64,000 bases of DNA from Hemerocallis citrina (taxonomy: Eukaryota > Streptophyta > Magnoliopsida > Asparagales > Asphodelaceae): NCBI GenBank assembly GCA_017893485.1, contig CM030366.1, positions 45,072,283-45,136,282 on the forward strand, given 5' to 3'. Positions 45,087-56,360 of this stretch are shown here, piece after piece (within the stretch, counting starts at the first letter, position 1; every line of letters begins with the position of its first letter). A program made the position numbers and the translations under genes. Under the pieces are notes generated by a model, which did no database searches, was not told the origin of the DNA, and saw only the letters and a list, made by a program, of their open reading frames with translations.

Positions 45087-46130
45087 TTACAAAAGATGGT
45101 CGGCATTCCAAGTCCTGGGGATCTCCCTGCCTTCGAGGTCTTCTAGTCTATATGTCCCGGGCTGAACTACTTTGGCGATCTTGTAAGGTCCCTCCCAATT
45201 TGGAGCCAGCTTATTCTTTTGACCAGGAAAAGAGATCACTAGCTTTCTGAGGACCAAGTCCCCTTCTTTTAGGTCGGTAGGGCGGACTCTCTTATTGTAT
45301 GCTAATTCGATCCTTCTTCGGTAGCTTTGTTGACGAATGGCAGCTCTTTCACGGATCTCATCGATCAAGTCTAAATTTGCTCGGAGCTCCCTGGCGTTTT
45401 GTTCTTCTTCATAAGCCATTAGACGAGGAGAGGGTATACCAACTTCTAGGGGGATCATGGCTTCAGACCCATAGGTGAGATTGAATGGGGATTCTCCCGT
45501 GGGGGTCCGTTTTGTGGTGCGGTAGTTCCACAGCACGTTGGGGAGCTGATCGACCCATAAGCCTTTACAGCATTTATCCAACCTCCTCTTAATACCAGAG
45601 AGGATTTGTCGGTTAGCATTCTCCACTTGGCCATTCGACTGTGGATGGGAGACGGAGGAGAAACGGTGCTGGATGGCGAGGTCTTCACATAGAGCTCGGA
45701 AGGTGGCCCCGGTAAACTGGGTTCCGTTGTCTGTTATGAGGACTCGAGGGATACTGAATCGGCAGATTACGTTCTTCCAGAAGAACTGAAGTACTTTGTT
45801 TTCGGTGATTGTGGCCAAGGGCTCAGCCTCTATCCACTTCGAGAAGTAGTCGATTGCCACGACTAAGAATTTGAAGTGGCTAGGAGCTGGTGGGAATGGC
45901 CCTAGTAAATCCATCCCCCACATTGTGAAAGGGATAGGACTTGATAGGAAAGTGAGTGGAGCTTGTGGGAGGCGTCGGATATCGGACTACTTCTGACAAG
46001 AGCTGCATTGCCGAACGTGTCGTTCGGCGTCTTGTAGGAGAGTGGGCCAGAAATATCCGTAATTCAACACTTTGCGGGCTAAGGATCTGGACCCTGAATG
46101 TGCCCCGCCGATGCCTTCGTGAAGTTCTTG
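45087..46130 (-). pseudogene. pol: pol: integrase of element B, one stop
   Basis: On minus the HHCC zinc domain reads HEGIGGAHSGSRSLARKVLN and VRQCSSCQK. An in-frame TAG follows at once (about 45987-45989). The frame then resumes unshifted through the core: FLVVAIDYFSKWIEAEPLAT (Asp), VLITDNGTQFTGATFRALCE (Asp) and HPQSNGQVENANRQILSGIK (Glu). The catalytic D,D,E set is complete. The C-terminus has KNKLAPNWEGPYKIAKVVQP and ends PRTWNADHLL. No chromodomain is seen, as expected for Tat. Apart from the stop it looks intact. Confidence 0.9.
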
Positions 46131-46399
46131 CAGGGCATAGTCGGCTTGTTCGGGGGAGAGGCATATCAAATAAGGTCTGTCGTCTACTTGTGTGAAGGAG
46201 CGCTTGTATAAGATGCCCTCGATAAGTATGTATCGCTCTGCTCGGGTTCTCACTTGGCGAGCTTCTTTAGGATCTTCGGGGAGGAGCCCATCCCTCAGGA
46301 ACTCAACTAGGGGTTTCATCCAGTTATCTTGAAGCAGGACAGGTAGAGACTCCATAGAATCGGAAGTTTCGTCTTCTATACTTGGCTTTAGGAGTACCT

Positions 46400-46829
46400 C
46401 AATCAAGACGGTCTGCTCGAGAACTTGGAGGGAGGAGGAGGCTAGCTTGGAGAGGGCATCGGCCTGGGCATTCTCTTCTCGGGGGATTCGCTTGATGAAG
46501 GCTTCTTCAAATAGAGCCATGAGATTCCTGACCTTGGCTAAGTACTTAACCATTCTGTCATCTCGTGCCTCATACTCGCCTAGGACCTGATTTACGACCA
46601 GCTGAGAGTTGCTAAAGATCCGGAGGCGCTGCGCCCCTGCATTTCGAGCCATTCCGAGGCCGGCTATGAGTGCCTCGTATTCTGCTTCATTGTTTGAGGC
46701 CTTGAAGTTGATGCGGAGGGAGTATTGGAGGATAAAATCATCTGGGACGGCCAGAATGACCCCGACTCTGCTTCCCTCGTTACATGATGACCCATCCACA
46801 TAAACCGACCAGATAGGTGGTCCCTTCAT
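46400..46829 (-). pseudogene. pol: pol: archaeal-type RNase H of B, Asp to Asn
   Basis: It is in the same frame as integrase. Landmarks are WSVYVDGSSCNEGSRVGVIL (Asp), NNEAEYEALIAGLGMARNAG (Glu), then RIFSNSQLVVNQVLGEYEAR, where A has FSDSQ. The third catalytic Asp is therefore Asn here (GAC to AAC, a G-to-A change). RIPREENAQADALSKLASSS keeps the last Asp. The replacement should abolish cleavage by this domain. Confidence 0.85.
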
Positions 46830-46859
46830 TGCTTGGCTGAACTCGGGGATGGTATTTTC

Positions 46860-47422
46860 AACTATGAACTCTGCTAAGGCCTAAGCCTTGATTGCGGTCC
46901 GAGGCTGATATGTTATATCATGCCGGCTCAGCTCGATGGACCACTTCATAAGGCGACCTGAGGTCTCTGGCTTGTGGAAAACTTACTTCAGGGTTGGTCG
47001 GTAAGAATGACCACCGAATGGGACTGAAAATATGGGCGAAGCTTCCTTGCGGCCATGACTAGGGCATATGCCATCTTCTCTATCCTCGGGTAGCGGAGCT
47101 CAGCATCCCGATGTACCTTGCTCACGTAATAAATGGGCTTTTGGGTCTTATCTTCTTCCCTCACGAGAACGGCGCTGAGGGTCTGCTCGGAGGCTGCTAG
47201 GTAGAGGTAGAGGGGTTCTCTAGGAATTGGTTTGCTGAGGAGAGGAGGGTTGACTAGGTAAGCCTTGAGCTGGTCGAATGAATCCTGTTGCTGCTGATCC
47301 CACTCGAAGCCCTTAGCCCCCCTGAGAGCCTTGAAGAAGGGAAGGAACTTCTCCCCTGATTTGGAAAGGAAATGCCCTATGGCTGCTAGGCGACCTGTTA
47401 GCCTTTGAACCTCTTTGACATT
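46860..47422 (-). pseudogene. pol: pol: RT connection and first RNase H of B
   Basis: No long frame remains, but minus-strand text aligns with the first RNase H of A (for example the regions at 47280-47310 and 47180-47215 on plus). A frameshift between RT and the second RNase H lies in this stretch. Confidence 0.65.
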
Positions 47423-48043
47423 CTACGGAGGAGCCATGTCTAATATGGCCTTGATTTTCTCAGGATTAGCTTCGATTCCTCGTTGGCTGACCATGAAGCC
47501 GAGGAATTTTCCTGATGAGACTCCGAAGGCACACTTGTTCGGATTGAGCCTCATGTTGTGCTTTCTCAGTACATCGAACGCCTCCTGCAGGTCAACCACA
47601 TGATCGGCCCCGTGGATGCTTTTCACAAGCATATCGTCAACATACACCTCTATATTTTGGCCGATCTGTGCTTGAAAAACCTTGTTGACGAGGCGTTGAT
47701 ATGTGGCACCTGCATTCTTCAAACCGAAGGGCATAACCCTGTAGCAGTAGAGGCCCTGGTCGGTTATAAATGAGGTCTTCGGGATATCTGAGGGGAACAT
47801 ACAAATCTGATTGTAGCCTGAAAAGGCATCCATGAAGCTGAGGAGCTCATGACCTGAAGTGGCGTCAATCAAAGTATCAATGCTTGGAAGAGGGAAAGGG
47901 TCTTTGGGGCATGCCTTGTTGAGGTCGGTAAAGTCGATACAAATCCTCCAGGTCCCATTGGACTTTTTCACCATCACCACATTCGACAGCCATTCGGGAT
48001 AGTTTACCTCTTGTATGAACCGGGCCTTCAAGAGCTTGTCCAC
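47423..48043 (-). pseudogene. pol: pol: reverse transcriptase of B
   Basis: On minus: NYPEWLSNVVMVKKSNGTWR, ICIDFTDLNKACPKDPFPLP, LLSFMDAFSGYNQICMFPSD, RVMPFGLKNAGATYQRLVNK, then the catalytic YVDDMLVKS and FGVSSGKFLGFMVSQRGIEA. All core blocks are intact in one frame. The upstream linker (48062-48310) is in the same frame, separated by TAG at 48062-48064 where A has CAA (Gln, in KRQQAINEEV). Confidence 0.9.
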
Positions 48044-48310
48044 CTCCTCTTTTATAGCTAGCTAGCGCTCGGGGGAGAACTTGCGCCTCTTCTGTTGGAC
48101 CGGTTTGGACCCTGGAGCAACGCTGAGGTGGTGGACCAAGAGCTCTTCGGAAATTCCGGGCATGTCTGCAGCTGACCAAGCAAAAAAGTCTTGGTTCCTT
48201 CGGATGCACTGGACTATGTCGAAGCATAGGGCGAATAGGAGGGTCTTGCTAACAAAGAACTTTCGGCTTGGATCCTGCTCTGAGAAGAGCGCTTCCTCCA
48301 ACTCATCCAC

Positions 48311-48790
48311 TGGCTCGGACGTCGGTCAGGTAACATCTTGGGGGATTTCCATTGTTTCGAGGGAGAGGACTGGACCGAGGGTAGAGGTCATGTAGCACTT
48401 GCGGGCCGTTTCCTGATTGCCTTTTACTTCCCCTACTCCTGCCCGAGTGGGAAACTTCATCTTGAGGTGATAAGCGGAAGGGACGGCTTCAAGAGCTGCT
48501 AAGCCGGGCCAATCCAAAATGACATTGTAAGTTGCGGGGACATCTACGACCATAAAGTCCATCGACTCTGTTCGGGTAGTAGGAGTTTTGCCAGCGGTTA
48601 TGTCGAGGGTGATCACTCCTTCAATAATCACTGGCACTCCCGTGAACCCATGGAGCGTGTAGCCGGCGGGTTTGAGTCTGTCTCATGATAGCTTAAGGCC
48701 TTTGAAAGCGGCGAGGAAGAGGATGTTAACAGAGCTGCCATTGTCCACCAGGAACCTCTCCACTTTAAAGTTCACCATGTGGAGGTTGAT
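48311..48790 (-). pseudogene. pol: pol: aspartic protease of B
   Basis: Active-site motif ERFLVDNGSSVNILFLAAFK is followed, after a TGA at 48683-48685 where A has Arg, by PVIIEGVITLDITAGKTPTT and YNVILDWPGLAALEAVPSAY. DNGSS rather than DTGSS is common in this lineage. Confidence 0.82.
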
Positions 48791-50833
48791 GACGAGTGCG
48801 TCACAATGGGGGGTTCGGACGCCTTCAAGATCTTCATCTGAGAATGTGATGGGCACTCCGAGGCCTTTAGGAGGAGGGGTGGCGCGAACCGAATTGACTT
48901 CCCTTATAAACGCCTTTCGAGAGGAGTTGGAGGAGCCCCCCATTGGACCCCCATGAATGAGGTGTAGGACACGCTCCTCTTCGAAGTCGGGCATTTCATC
49001 GCGTTTAGGACGCTTGTTAGCCCCCCGAGGCGGGGGAGGGAGTTCGGCTCGGTCCTTTCTCACGAACCTGGTCAGTTGCCCCCTTTGGATGAGGGCTTCT
49101 ATCTCGTTCTTCAGGGCCCGACAATCATTGGTGTCGTGGCCATGGTCTCGGTGATAGCGGCACCACTTCTCTTTATCCCTCTTCTTGCCAGGGGTGTTCA
49201 TTTTAGGTGCAGGTGGTATCACCCCCTCCTTCTCAACCTCCATGAGAATTGTAGAGATGTTGGCATTAAAGGGAGTAAACTTTTCGAATCTGGGAGGAGG
49301 TCGGCGTTGGCTGCCATTATCCTTCTGGAACTTCTTAGCCCCTTCCCCTTCTGTTCCCTTTCTCTTAAACCCGGAGGAAGACCCCTCCAAGTTGGGGCGG
49401 TGCTCAGCTTCTTCGGCCCGAATATACTTTTCGCTCCGGAAGAGGAGGTCAGAGAAGTTCTGTGGGGGCTTCTTGGCGAAGGAGGATCAGAGGCTGGAGT
49501 TAAGGACGTTGGATTGGAATGCTGCTGCAGCGACCGACTGGTCGAGGGATGCTATGGACCTGGCTTTCGCCGTGAACCTTTTCACATAGTCTCTGAGTTT
49601 CTCACCCTTCTTCTGGTTGAGGTAGAGTAGCGAAATGCTGGTCTTCTCTGTTCGGCAGCTACTCACGAAGTAGGTGACGAAGAGGGTCTCAAATTGCTCG
49701 AAGGAGAATATTGAGGATGGGGCAAGGCGAGAGTACCATTCTCGAGCCGGACCCTTGAGTGTTGTGGGGAAGGTCTTGCATAGCAGAGCATCGGAAGCTT
49801 GATGGATGAGCATGAGGGTCTTGAAGCTTTCGATGTGATCGACGGGATCAGTCTCCCCGAAATAAGTCTCGAATTGAGGAGGTTTAAAGCCAATAGGTAC
49901 GGGCGCCTCCATTATGGTTCGAGAAAAAGGAGGTCGATTAGGGCGAAGGGTCCTTCCTCTAAGCTCTTCTTCTCGGTCTAACTGATCCAAGCACCTCTCC
50001 ATTTCGTAGAGACGGCGGTAGACGGCGTCATCCCTTTGACGGTAATCAACCGAGCCTCTAGACTCATCTTCGTACGAGGGAGAGCGGGGGCTACGACGAC
50101 GGTAGCTCCTGGAGCGGCGAGGACTTGGCATGTGTCGGAGGTTGCTAGGAGCTGGGGGAGGAGTCAGGGACCGTCGGCGAGGACTTCTGACCGGAGGGGG
50201 AGTAAGAATCCTTGGGGCATTGGTGTTATTGGGACGGAGATTGAGAGCTTGTAGGATGGTTGCTTGGAACTGTTGGAACTCGGCACGGGTGATGGGTGCT
50301 TCATCGTTCCTTGGAGGTTGCCGACCGGCAGGGGAATGGGGTCTTCTCCTGTGATGCTCGGGGGACTCCCTCCGCCCCCTTCGGGTAGGGGACCTTCTGT
50401 AGTCTCGGCGGTGAGGAGATCGCTCATCCGGACGTTGTTGGCGGGAGGCTCCCTCTCGGGCCCGCTTTTCATTAAGACGGCGGCGAAGATCCTCATCCTT
50501 CTACCGATAGAGGATGGTGTTGCGAAGGTGGGAAGCTCGGGGATTGTGGGAGGCCATAGAATCTGAAGAGGCATTGTCGATGGAGACGTGGTCTTGATGG
50601 AGAGGTTGTTTCTGCGGGTTGGGACGCGAGACCCCTGCACCGGCATTCTGGGGACCGGGGGGACCCTTAGGAGGTTGTTAATTTTGAAGAGGAGGCTGGT
50701 CCTATTGGAGAGGGTCCTCGGCTTGAGGCGGAAGTTGCCCCTGCTGTTGAGCAGGTTGGATGGGGACTTCCTGTTGCTGATCGGGGTTGGGTCCACGGTT
50801 GGACCCCCTGGATCTTACTTTCCTAGGATGCAT
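48791..50833 (-). pseudogene. gag: gag of element B
   Basis: The likely start is ATG at 50833 on minus (MHPRKVRSRGSNRGPN), about 50 bases after the primer site and in frame with the capsid. The first part is Gln/Pro/Arg-rich with stops. The clean capsid frame is 49487-50131: FSRTIMEAPVPIGFKPPQFE, DHIESFKTLMLIHQASDALL, RLAPSSIFSFEQFETLFVTY and KLRDYVKRFTAKARSIASLD. After a TGA near 49486 the nucleocapsid-like part (to about 48800) has WCRYHRDHGHDTNDCRALKN, a single CHHC-like finger. It closely matches A. Confidence 0.88.
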
Positions 50834-50884
50834 GGCTGGAGAAGATCTGACCAACGGGAAGAGGGGAGGCTGCTATTCGCTTGT

Positions 50885-50901
50885 TCCCACAGACGGTGCC
50901 A
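50885..50901 (-). other. Primer binding site of element B
   Basis: On minus TGGCACCGTCTGTGGGA lies next to the 5' LTR. It differs from the family TGGCGCC by one G-to-A change, probably after insertion. Confidence 0.82.
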
Positions 50902-50904
50902 ATC

Positions 50905-51496
50905 TGTTGCCGCTGAATCTGGTGTGGGGGCAAACAGATAGTATTTGTGGATTCTTGGAAAAACTTTGAATAGCAAAGCTGTTACCTGTTCCGCCGGAGT
51001 TTGACCGTTGACTCCCGCCGTTCACCTGCAAAAAGTGCGAGACATCGAGGTTGATCCCGGCGATGCAACCTCCGACGCTCAAGTCAGTAATAAGGGGAGA
51101 TTATGAAAGAGCATAAATTGGCAAAGATTGATTACCTCTTAATGGAGATGGATGGGGGGTATTTATAGGCATCGTTGGGGTCAGATTAGGAATGTAATCC
51201 TTGTGGTTAGATAAGGAATGTAATCCCTAATCCCAGTGAAAGGATAGATATGAATCAAGGTCGTTGATTAGGATTAATCAGAAACCCTAATTTTATCTTG
51301 CTAGACCGGTTTTGTTACGGGTTGAAACCCGCATCCGGTTGAGGTGGATCCGTTCGCGGGTTAGCGGGTCTTCGAGAAGGAGAACCAACTCCCGCTTCAG
51401 ACCTATAGGCAGGTGAAGCTACCATTTTACCCCTAAGCTTTAAGATTCGTTCATGATTTGGACAGTTCTGATTTAACCCCATTTTTAGTCATATCA
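50905..51496 (-). repeat. Element B, 5' LTR
   Basis: It matches 38039-38632. The TATAAATA box on minus is at 51160-51167 (context GCCTATAAATACCCCCCATC). Confidence 0.92.
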
Positions 51497-52313
51497 GTTG
51501 CCACACAGGTCTTACGCATCAAATACACATTGCTGCCATATAGGTCTTACGCATTAAATATAATCCCTATTTTCCAAATATAAATTTGGGATATATATAT
51601 AACTCCAGTTTTCGGGTGTATCCCGGACCTTTGGGGTCTAGCTCAACCCCCTGGGAGATTGTGTGGCACTGCAATATTAAATTATCTCCTTTATATCTTC
51701 CTATATATATATCTCCTTTATATCTCCATATATAAATATATCTCATTTATAATATAACATGAATGTATCTCCTTTATAATATCCCTCCCTTATAATATAT
51801 CTTCTTTATAATATAATTTCTCCTTATAACAAGAATGTATATATCTCCATTATCTTCGTAGGCATATACAAGCTATTAATCACATCAATTATCATATAAA
51901 ATTCTCATTTGGCATCCACACGTCACACACACACACACATCATGTCAATTTCACATCTCATTATCACATAAATTTTCCAATTTGTCACCTGCATATCACA
52001 CATACACCATATTATTCATTTCATAATGTTATCACATCACATAATCACATAAATTTTCCAATTTATCACCCGCATATCAGACATACACCATATAATTCGT
52101 TTCATCATGATTTCACATCACATTATCACATCATGTTTTTACATATCATATAAACCTCGCCATTAATTCCATCGTATTAACTCATCACATGATCATGCAT
52201 CGTACACACACCATGCTTTTCATCTCTTCACATTAAATACATACACATACATATATCCATAACAGCAAAATTCCTCAAATCTAAATCTTACAACCCCGTA
52301 GCATATATATGTA
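51497..52313 (-). repeat. Element H, 5' LTR, U3 side, truncated
   Basis: It starts with the second GTTGC and continues the 35-bp array for two units. It then aligns with 14270-14713 and, across the insertion point of A, with 27312-27545. This shows the empty site of A (about 51985, TTTGTCACCTGCATATCAC). It includes a local duplication: AATTTTCCAATTTGTCACC (51971) and AATTTTCCAATTTATCACC (52052). It ends at a shortened TA run. Confidence 0.82.
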
Positions 52314-52812
52314 CTAGATTTGCCCGTGGAGCCGTGCGCACTGCACGTCTTCGAAACGATACAGCATACGAAAAGTCTTGTAAACAATAAAACAATAATT
52401 ATGTAGCTAAAGTTTGAATAGTATAACAATAAATAGTTGTAAATAAAAGTCCATGTTTTCATTAGTATATGTTGAAAAATAATTATAAATGGGGATGTAA
52501 AATCCAACTTCGTAGAACTGTGAGGGTGGAAAATGATGAAATTTAACTATTGAGGGATATTTTCTATTTTCAGTGTAACTTGAGCAATAAAAAAGCATAA
52601 AAAATTTGAAAATTTACAAACCTGAAATCTGAAAATCTGAAATTCTAAGTAAATAGAGAGAGAATGAGCGAGAAGAGACAGAAATATGAAAAAGTGAAGA
52701 GAGAAGAGAAAGATAGTAATAAAGTAATGATTTTTTTTAGTAGGGGGGGGGGGGGATTTGGTTTTGAGAGAAAAACTTTTTAGAGGAAAAATATGTTTTG
52801 GGAGGGTGAATC
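52314..52812 (-). mobile_element. Possible Helitron 3' end and unassigned sequence
   Basis: CTAGATTTGCCCGTGGAGCC directly follows the TA run. On minus it would be a Helitron 3' end: a GC-rich hairpin-like stretch (GTGCGCAC core), a short AT spacer and CTAG before T. No matching 5' end was found. The rest is AT-rich with a G13 run (52743-52755). The last purine-rich bases, TTTTGGGAGGGTGAA, could instead be a polypurine tract for the next LTR. Confidence 0.3.
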
Positions 52813-53357
52813 TGTAATACCCTGAATTTTTATTAAATGTAAAATTGTAGATTTTACATATTGTGCCCGTGCAAATTTGTGTATAAATATATTTTTTCTT
52901 AGGAAATGATTTTATATATAACATGAGCAAATAATCAATTTCTTCCTTCTCTTTTTTTCTTTTAAGCCCATTTTTAAGAAGCCTAAATTTGTTTTTTTAA
53001 GTAAAGCCCAACCTAGTAAATTAATTATTTTATTCTATAAGCCCACTATTTTTGAAGCCCATAAATTAATTACTCTTTTAAACAACTTGTCATGTAGACA
53101 CATTTTTGTAGACAATTAGTTAATTTATAATGTACAACTTTAATTAGGAAAACACTAGTTGGGATACGTGTTTGCACGTGTGTGTGCATTGCACACCATT
53201 TCTTGGCCGGAAATGCTTAGGGGAGAAGTGGGGGTGTGGGTTAGTGGAGAGGTGGTTTTTAGTTCATGGGTGGTTGCTACAACTTTCCATTGTATTCTAG
53301 CCATTGATATACAACCATCTAATGCAATCCTAGCCTTCCATTTCGCCCTAAAACTAG

Positions 53358-53365
53358 TATAAATA
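53358..53365 (+). promoter_or_regulatory. TATA box of LTR F
   Basis: AAACTAGTATAAATACCCTT is an excellent plant TATA match. It is followed about 30 bp on by an A/C-rich start-like region (GTGCAAACAACACTAAG). Confidence 0.6.
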
Positions 53366-54044
53366 CCCTTCCCTTATGTGCAAACAACACTAAGATTTTT
53401 TAAAGAGAGAAAGAAGTATATAGGAGAGTAAGATTGGGAGAGAGTAGAAAGATTGAGAGCATTAGTTGTGTGTGTTCCATCTTGGAGGCCGGCCCATCAT
53501 CAAGCACAAGGAGGAGGCTCGGGTTGCACCAAGGAGCAAGGAAGAGGAGCATCTTGCAACACAATCTAGGAGGAGAAGGTTACTCTCTTGCATTCTAGGA
53601 GACACTAGGAGCTTTTCATTTCGTTTTCTCCAATAGGTGGGTGTTTCTCATGCTTCTAAATATAGATGTCATGCTAGGAATGATTTGATAAATGGTTATA
53701 GAGAAATCAAGAAATTCTAGTCTCATGTTTGATAATAGGATGATAATTTAGAGAATGATTGTGAAGATGATTGCTAATTGATAAATGTGTGAAATTGAAA
53801 TGCTAGAATCTATCTTATTGTCATGCTTTATGTTTAAATCATGCTATGCGAAGAAAGTTGTGCTTATGAGACACAAATTGATTGAATGCACAATATGGAA
53901 TTAATTGTTTGAATTGAAACAACTTTATTGTAGAAAGATGAAAACTTGTATTCTAAAATATTATTTTGGGGAAACCTTGATTTTAAATAATGTGAAAATT
54001 GTGATCTTATTTTCAATGCCAAAAACATATCCATTGCAACCTGG

Positions 54045-54300
54045 TGCAATCGACAGTCGACCGGATTAGAGTCGACTGTCGACTGTCAAGTAATAGATTT
54101 CAGACTGTTTGTTACGGAACAGTCAACCGACTATTGTAACAGTCGACTTCTCTCGTATTTGTTTTGAGTTTTTAAAACCTTTATAGAACATTCGACCGAT
54201 TATGGAATAACAGTCGACTGCCCTGATCATCTTAATTTCGAGATTTTAAATCATCGCGGAACGACCGACTGACCATGTTTTAACAATCGACTGCCCTGAA
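54045..54300 (+). repeat. GTCGAC palindrome cluster in LTR F
   Basis: GTCGAC is at 54056, 54071, 54078, 54142 and 54213, often as CAGTCGACTG. Near matches (ATCGAC, TTCGACCGA, ACGACCGACTG) fill the rest. Confidence 0.75.
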
Positions 54301-55539
54301 GTTTCAAATAACATCTGTATTTTGTGAGATAATTTCTATGACCTGTGGCCTAGTATAAATGAGAATTTGAAACTGCTTTTGCAAGAAGGAACTTATTTTA
54401 ATTATTAACTTAAATTATTTTTTTTTATAAAGAAAATTGAATGGATTGTTTTAAGAAATTTAAAATGAGATTTTGGTAATGAGAAATTTGAAAAGTGTAA
54501 ATTGTGAAACTAAGTGAAATTGTGAACTGTAGAATTAGTATGGATTAAAATAAAGAGTAGGAGAATTATATGGAAATATGAACTAGTGAATGTGACATGT
54601 TAGAAGAATTGCATTTTTTTACGGATGATATTTTACTTGAAAAATTGAAATTAGAAGACATGATGAGTTATGAAGAGCATTATGAATATGAATACATGAA
54701 TACTATGAACATGAAATGTGAATTATGATTAATCATGAGAAAAGGGCTTTATGAGTATGAAAACTCGATGTTGCAATTATGAGTTAAAATTAAGAACTAG
54801 GGTGTAGCTAAGCCTCATACCTGCAATGGAAAAAAATGTTGAAACAATATTTGAAATGAAAAGATCAAGAATTGGGTCATGTGAAATGAATGAATAAGAC
54901 CGGTATAGTTGTAACCCCTGTTTCCATTAATACGTATTTTAAAAGTATTTTTCCGTATTTAAATCCTCAGGATCTCCTAACTATTTTTCCCTAATTAATT
55001 TCGTTATTTAAACTATTTTTATAAACTCAATTGTTTATTTTGAGCCCAAGTTTTTATTTGGCTTTTATTAATTATTAATGTAAGTCCAAGTTGTATTTGA
55101 TTTTATTATTATTATTTTGAAACCCAATTGTTTATTCTAAAGCCTAGATTCGTATGTGGTTTTATTAAATTAATCAAAAGCCCAATTGTTTAAATGTTAT
55201 TTAAAACCCCAATTCTATGTTTTGATTTTTATTATTTAATTATACTTTTAATATGAGCCCAGAAATCTAGCCCATCATCCTAATTGTTTTAGTTAAAATA
55301 TTTTGAGCCCAAGAACCAAGCCCAAATCCAGGATCCATATAATTATACAGATTTATTTCTACTTCTACCGTATACAATATTTTTCCCTTCTCCCCCACTT
55401 TGCCTGCACGCTCTCCCACACTCCTTGTAACCACCCCACTACTTCATAATTAGTTATATTATTATATTAATATCCCCGTTTCCTTCTCTTCCTCCCTTCT
55501 CTGTTCTCAACCAAATAAAGAAACAAATCAAAACAAACC

Positions 55540-56360
55540 CAAACAGAGCCACCTTCGTCTCCCTCTCCATCGAACTCCGCTCACCTCCACGGCCTCCGAT
55601 CACCACCATCACCTTCAACATCCCCACCTAGTCGCCTGTGCCTCGCCAACCCTGCGACCACCACGCCATCACCCTCTCGCACCCAACTCATCCCCTCGAC
55701 CACCTCGCCACCTCCAAACTCCCTCACCGTCGCCCTCTCCAAACTCCGAACCACCCTCGCCAAACCCAACATTCGCCATCACCGTATCCCCGTCACTTCG
55801 CCACCTCCGACCACTGAACCACCGCCGTCTCCTCCCGCTCTCACCTCTGTTCGAACCCACGAACAGAGCAGCCCCCGCCGTCACCTTCCGTCCACCCACG
55901 CGCCTCCGCCGTGCCGCCGTTGCTGCGTCGCTTCCCGACGTAGTGCCACGTCGAAGCTCCACCGCCGTCGCCGCCTCATCTCTCTCCCTCTCTCCCTGTT
56001 TCGAGCAGCGAACGAACGAAGAAGAAGAAGAAGAGAAGGGAAAAGGCGCGGACGATTTCCGACTGTTGGATCGCGCCAAGATCCGCGCTCGGTGATCGCT
56101 GTTCGCTGTTCGCCCACAGCGGATCCAGATTCCGCTGCACGCTGTTCTGGCCTGGATCCGCTGCTTTGGCTCGATCTGATTGGACGATTCCGCTGTTCCG
56201 TGTTTTGCCGCACCAGATCCCGTTGCCGCTGTTTGCTGTTTTGGGCCGATCGTGTGTGGGGAAAAACTCGATCTCCGATCAATTTTTGCACGCGCTTTTT
56301 GAGGACTTCTTCCGGGATTTTTCTACCCAAATTCCTACAATAAGTGGAGTTTATCATCGT
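55540..56360. other. GC-rich block in LTR of D
   Basis: It is CCG/CTC-rich (for example CCACCTCGCCACCTCCAAAC), followed by repeated CCGCTG and GATCCG phrases and an end at CATCTAAGGCAAGTAACC, a donor-like site. Its base composition is unlike all LTR sequence around it. It resembles the 5' leader of a plant gene and may be captured. It is duplicated with few changes at 61610-62430. Confidence 0.5.

Larger units (their letters stand above)
38039..51496 (-). mobile_element. Element B: Tat-lineage Ty3/gypsy retrotransposon (13.5 kb)
   Basis: The LTRs are 38039-38632 and 50905-51496, flanked by a perfect GTTGC duplication. It has the same gene order as A. It is better preserved: gag, protease and RT keep one frame apart from stops, a shift in the RNase H region is followed by one frame to the end of integrase, and the antisense gene has no frameshift. 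LTRs differ at roughly 20-25 of 593 positions by eye, so it is younger than A. It is inserted in the 5' LTR of H, while A is in the 3' LTR. Confidence 0.93.
12947..52313 (-). mobile_element. Element H: large non-autonomous retrotransposon hosting three nested elements
   Basis: Two related LTRs lie in the same orientation around an interior. The right copy (35921-38038 plus 51497-52313) is followed on minus by a methionine-tRNA primer site, so it is the 5' LTR. The left copy (27312-28702 plus 12947-14713) is preceded on minus by a purine-rich tract, so it is the 3' LTR. After removing the nested CACTA element, about 2.2 kb of interior remains with no gag or pol, so H is a LARD-like non-autonomous element. 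Its LTRs were about 4 kb. Both outer ends are cut: on the left by the unit at 8507-12946, on the right by Helitron-like sequence. The two LTRs differ at roughly a tenth of positions by eye, so H is old. Confidence 0.75.
52813..54909 (+). repeat. LTR fragment F, Tekay-like
   Basis: It starts TGTAATACCCTGAATTTTTA, close to the TGTAATACCCC start of the first chromovirus LTR. It holds a TATA box (53358-53365), then a leader, and the GTCGAC cluster in the same relative order as the first LTR. No ORF of interest is present. It is interrupted at 54910 by element D, and the rest lies beyond the window. Confidence 0.65.
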
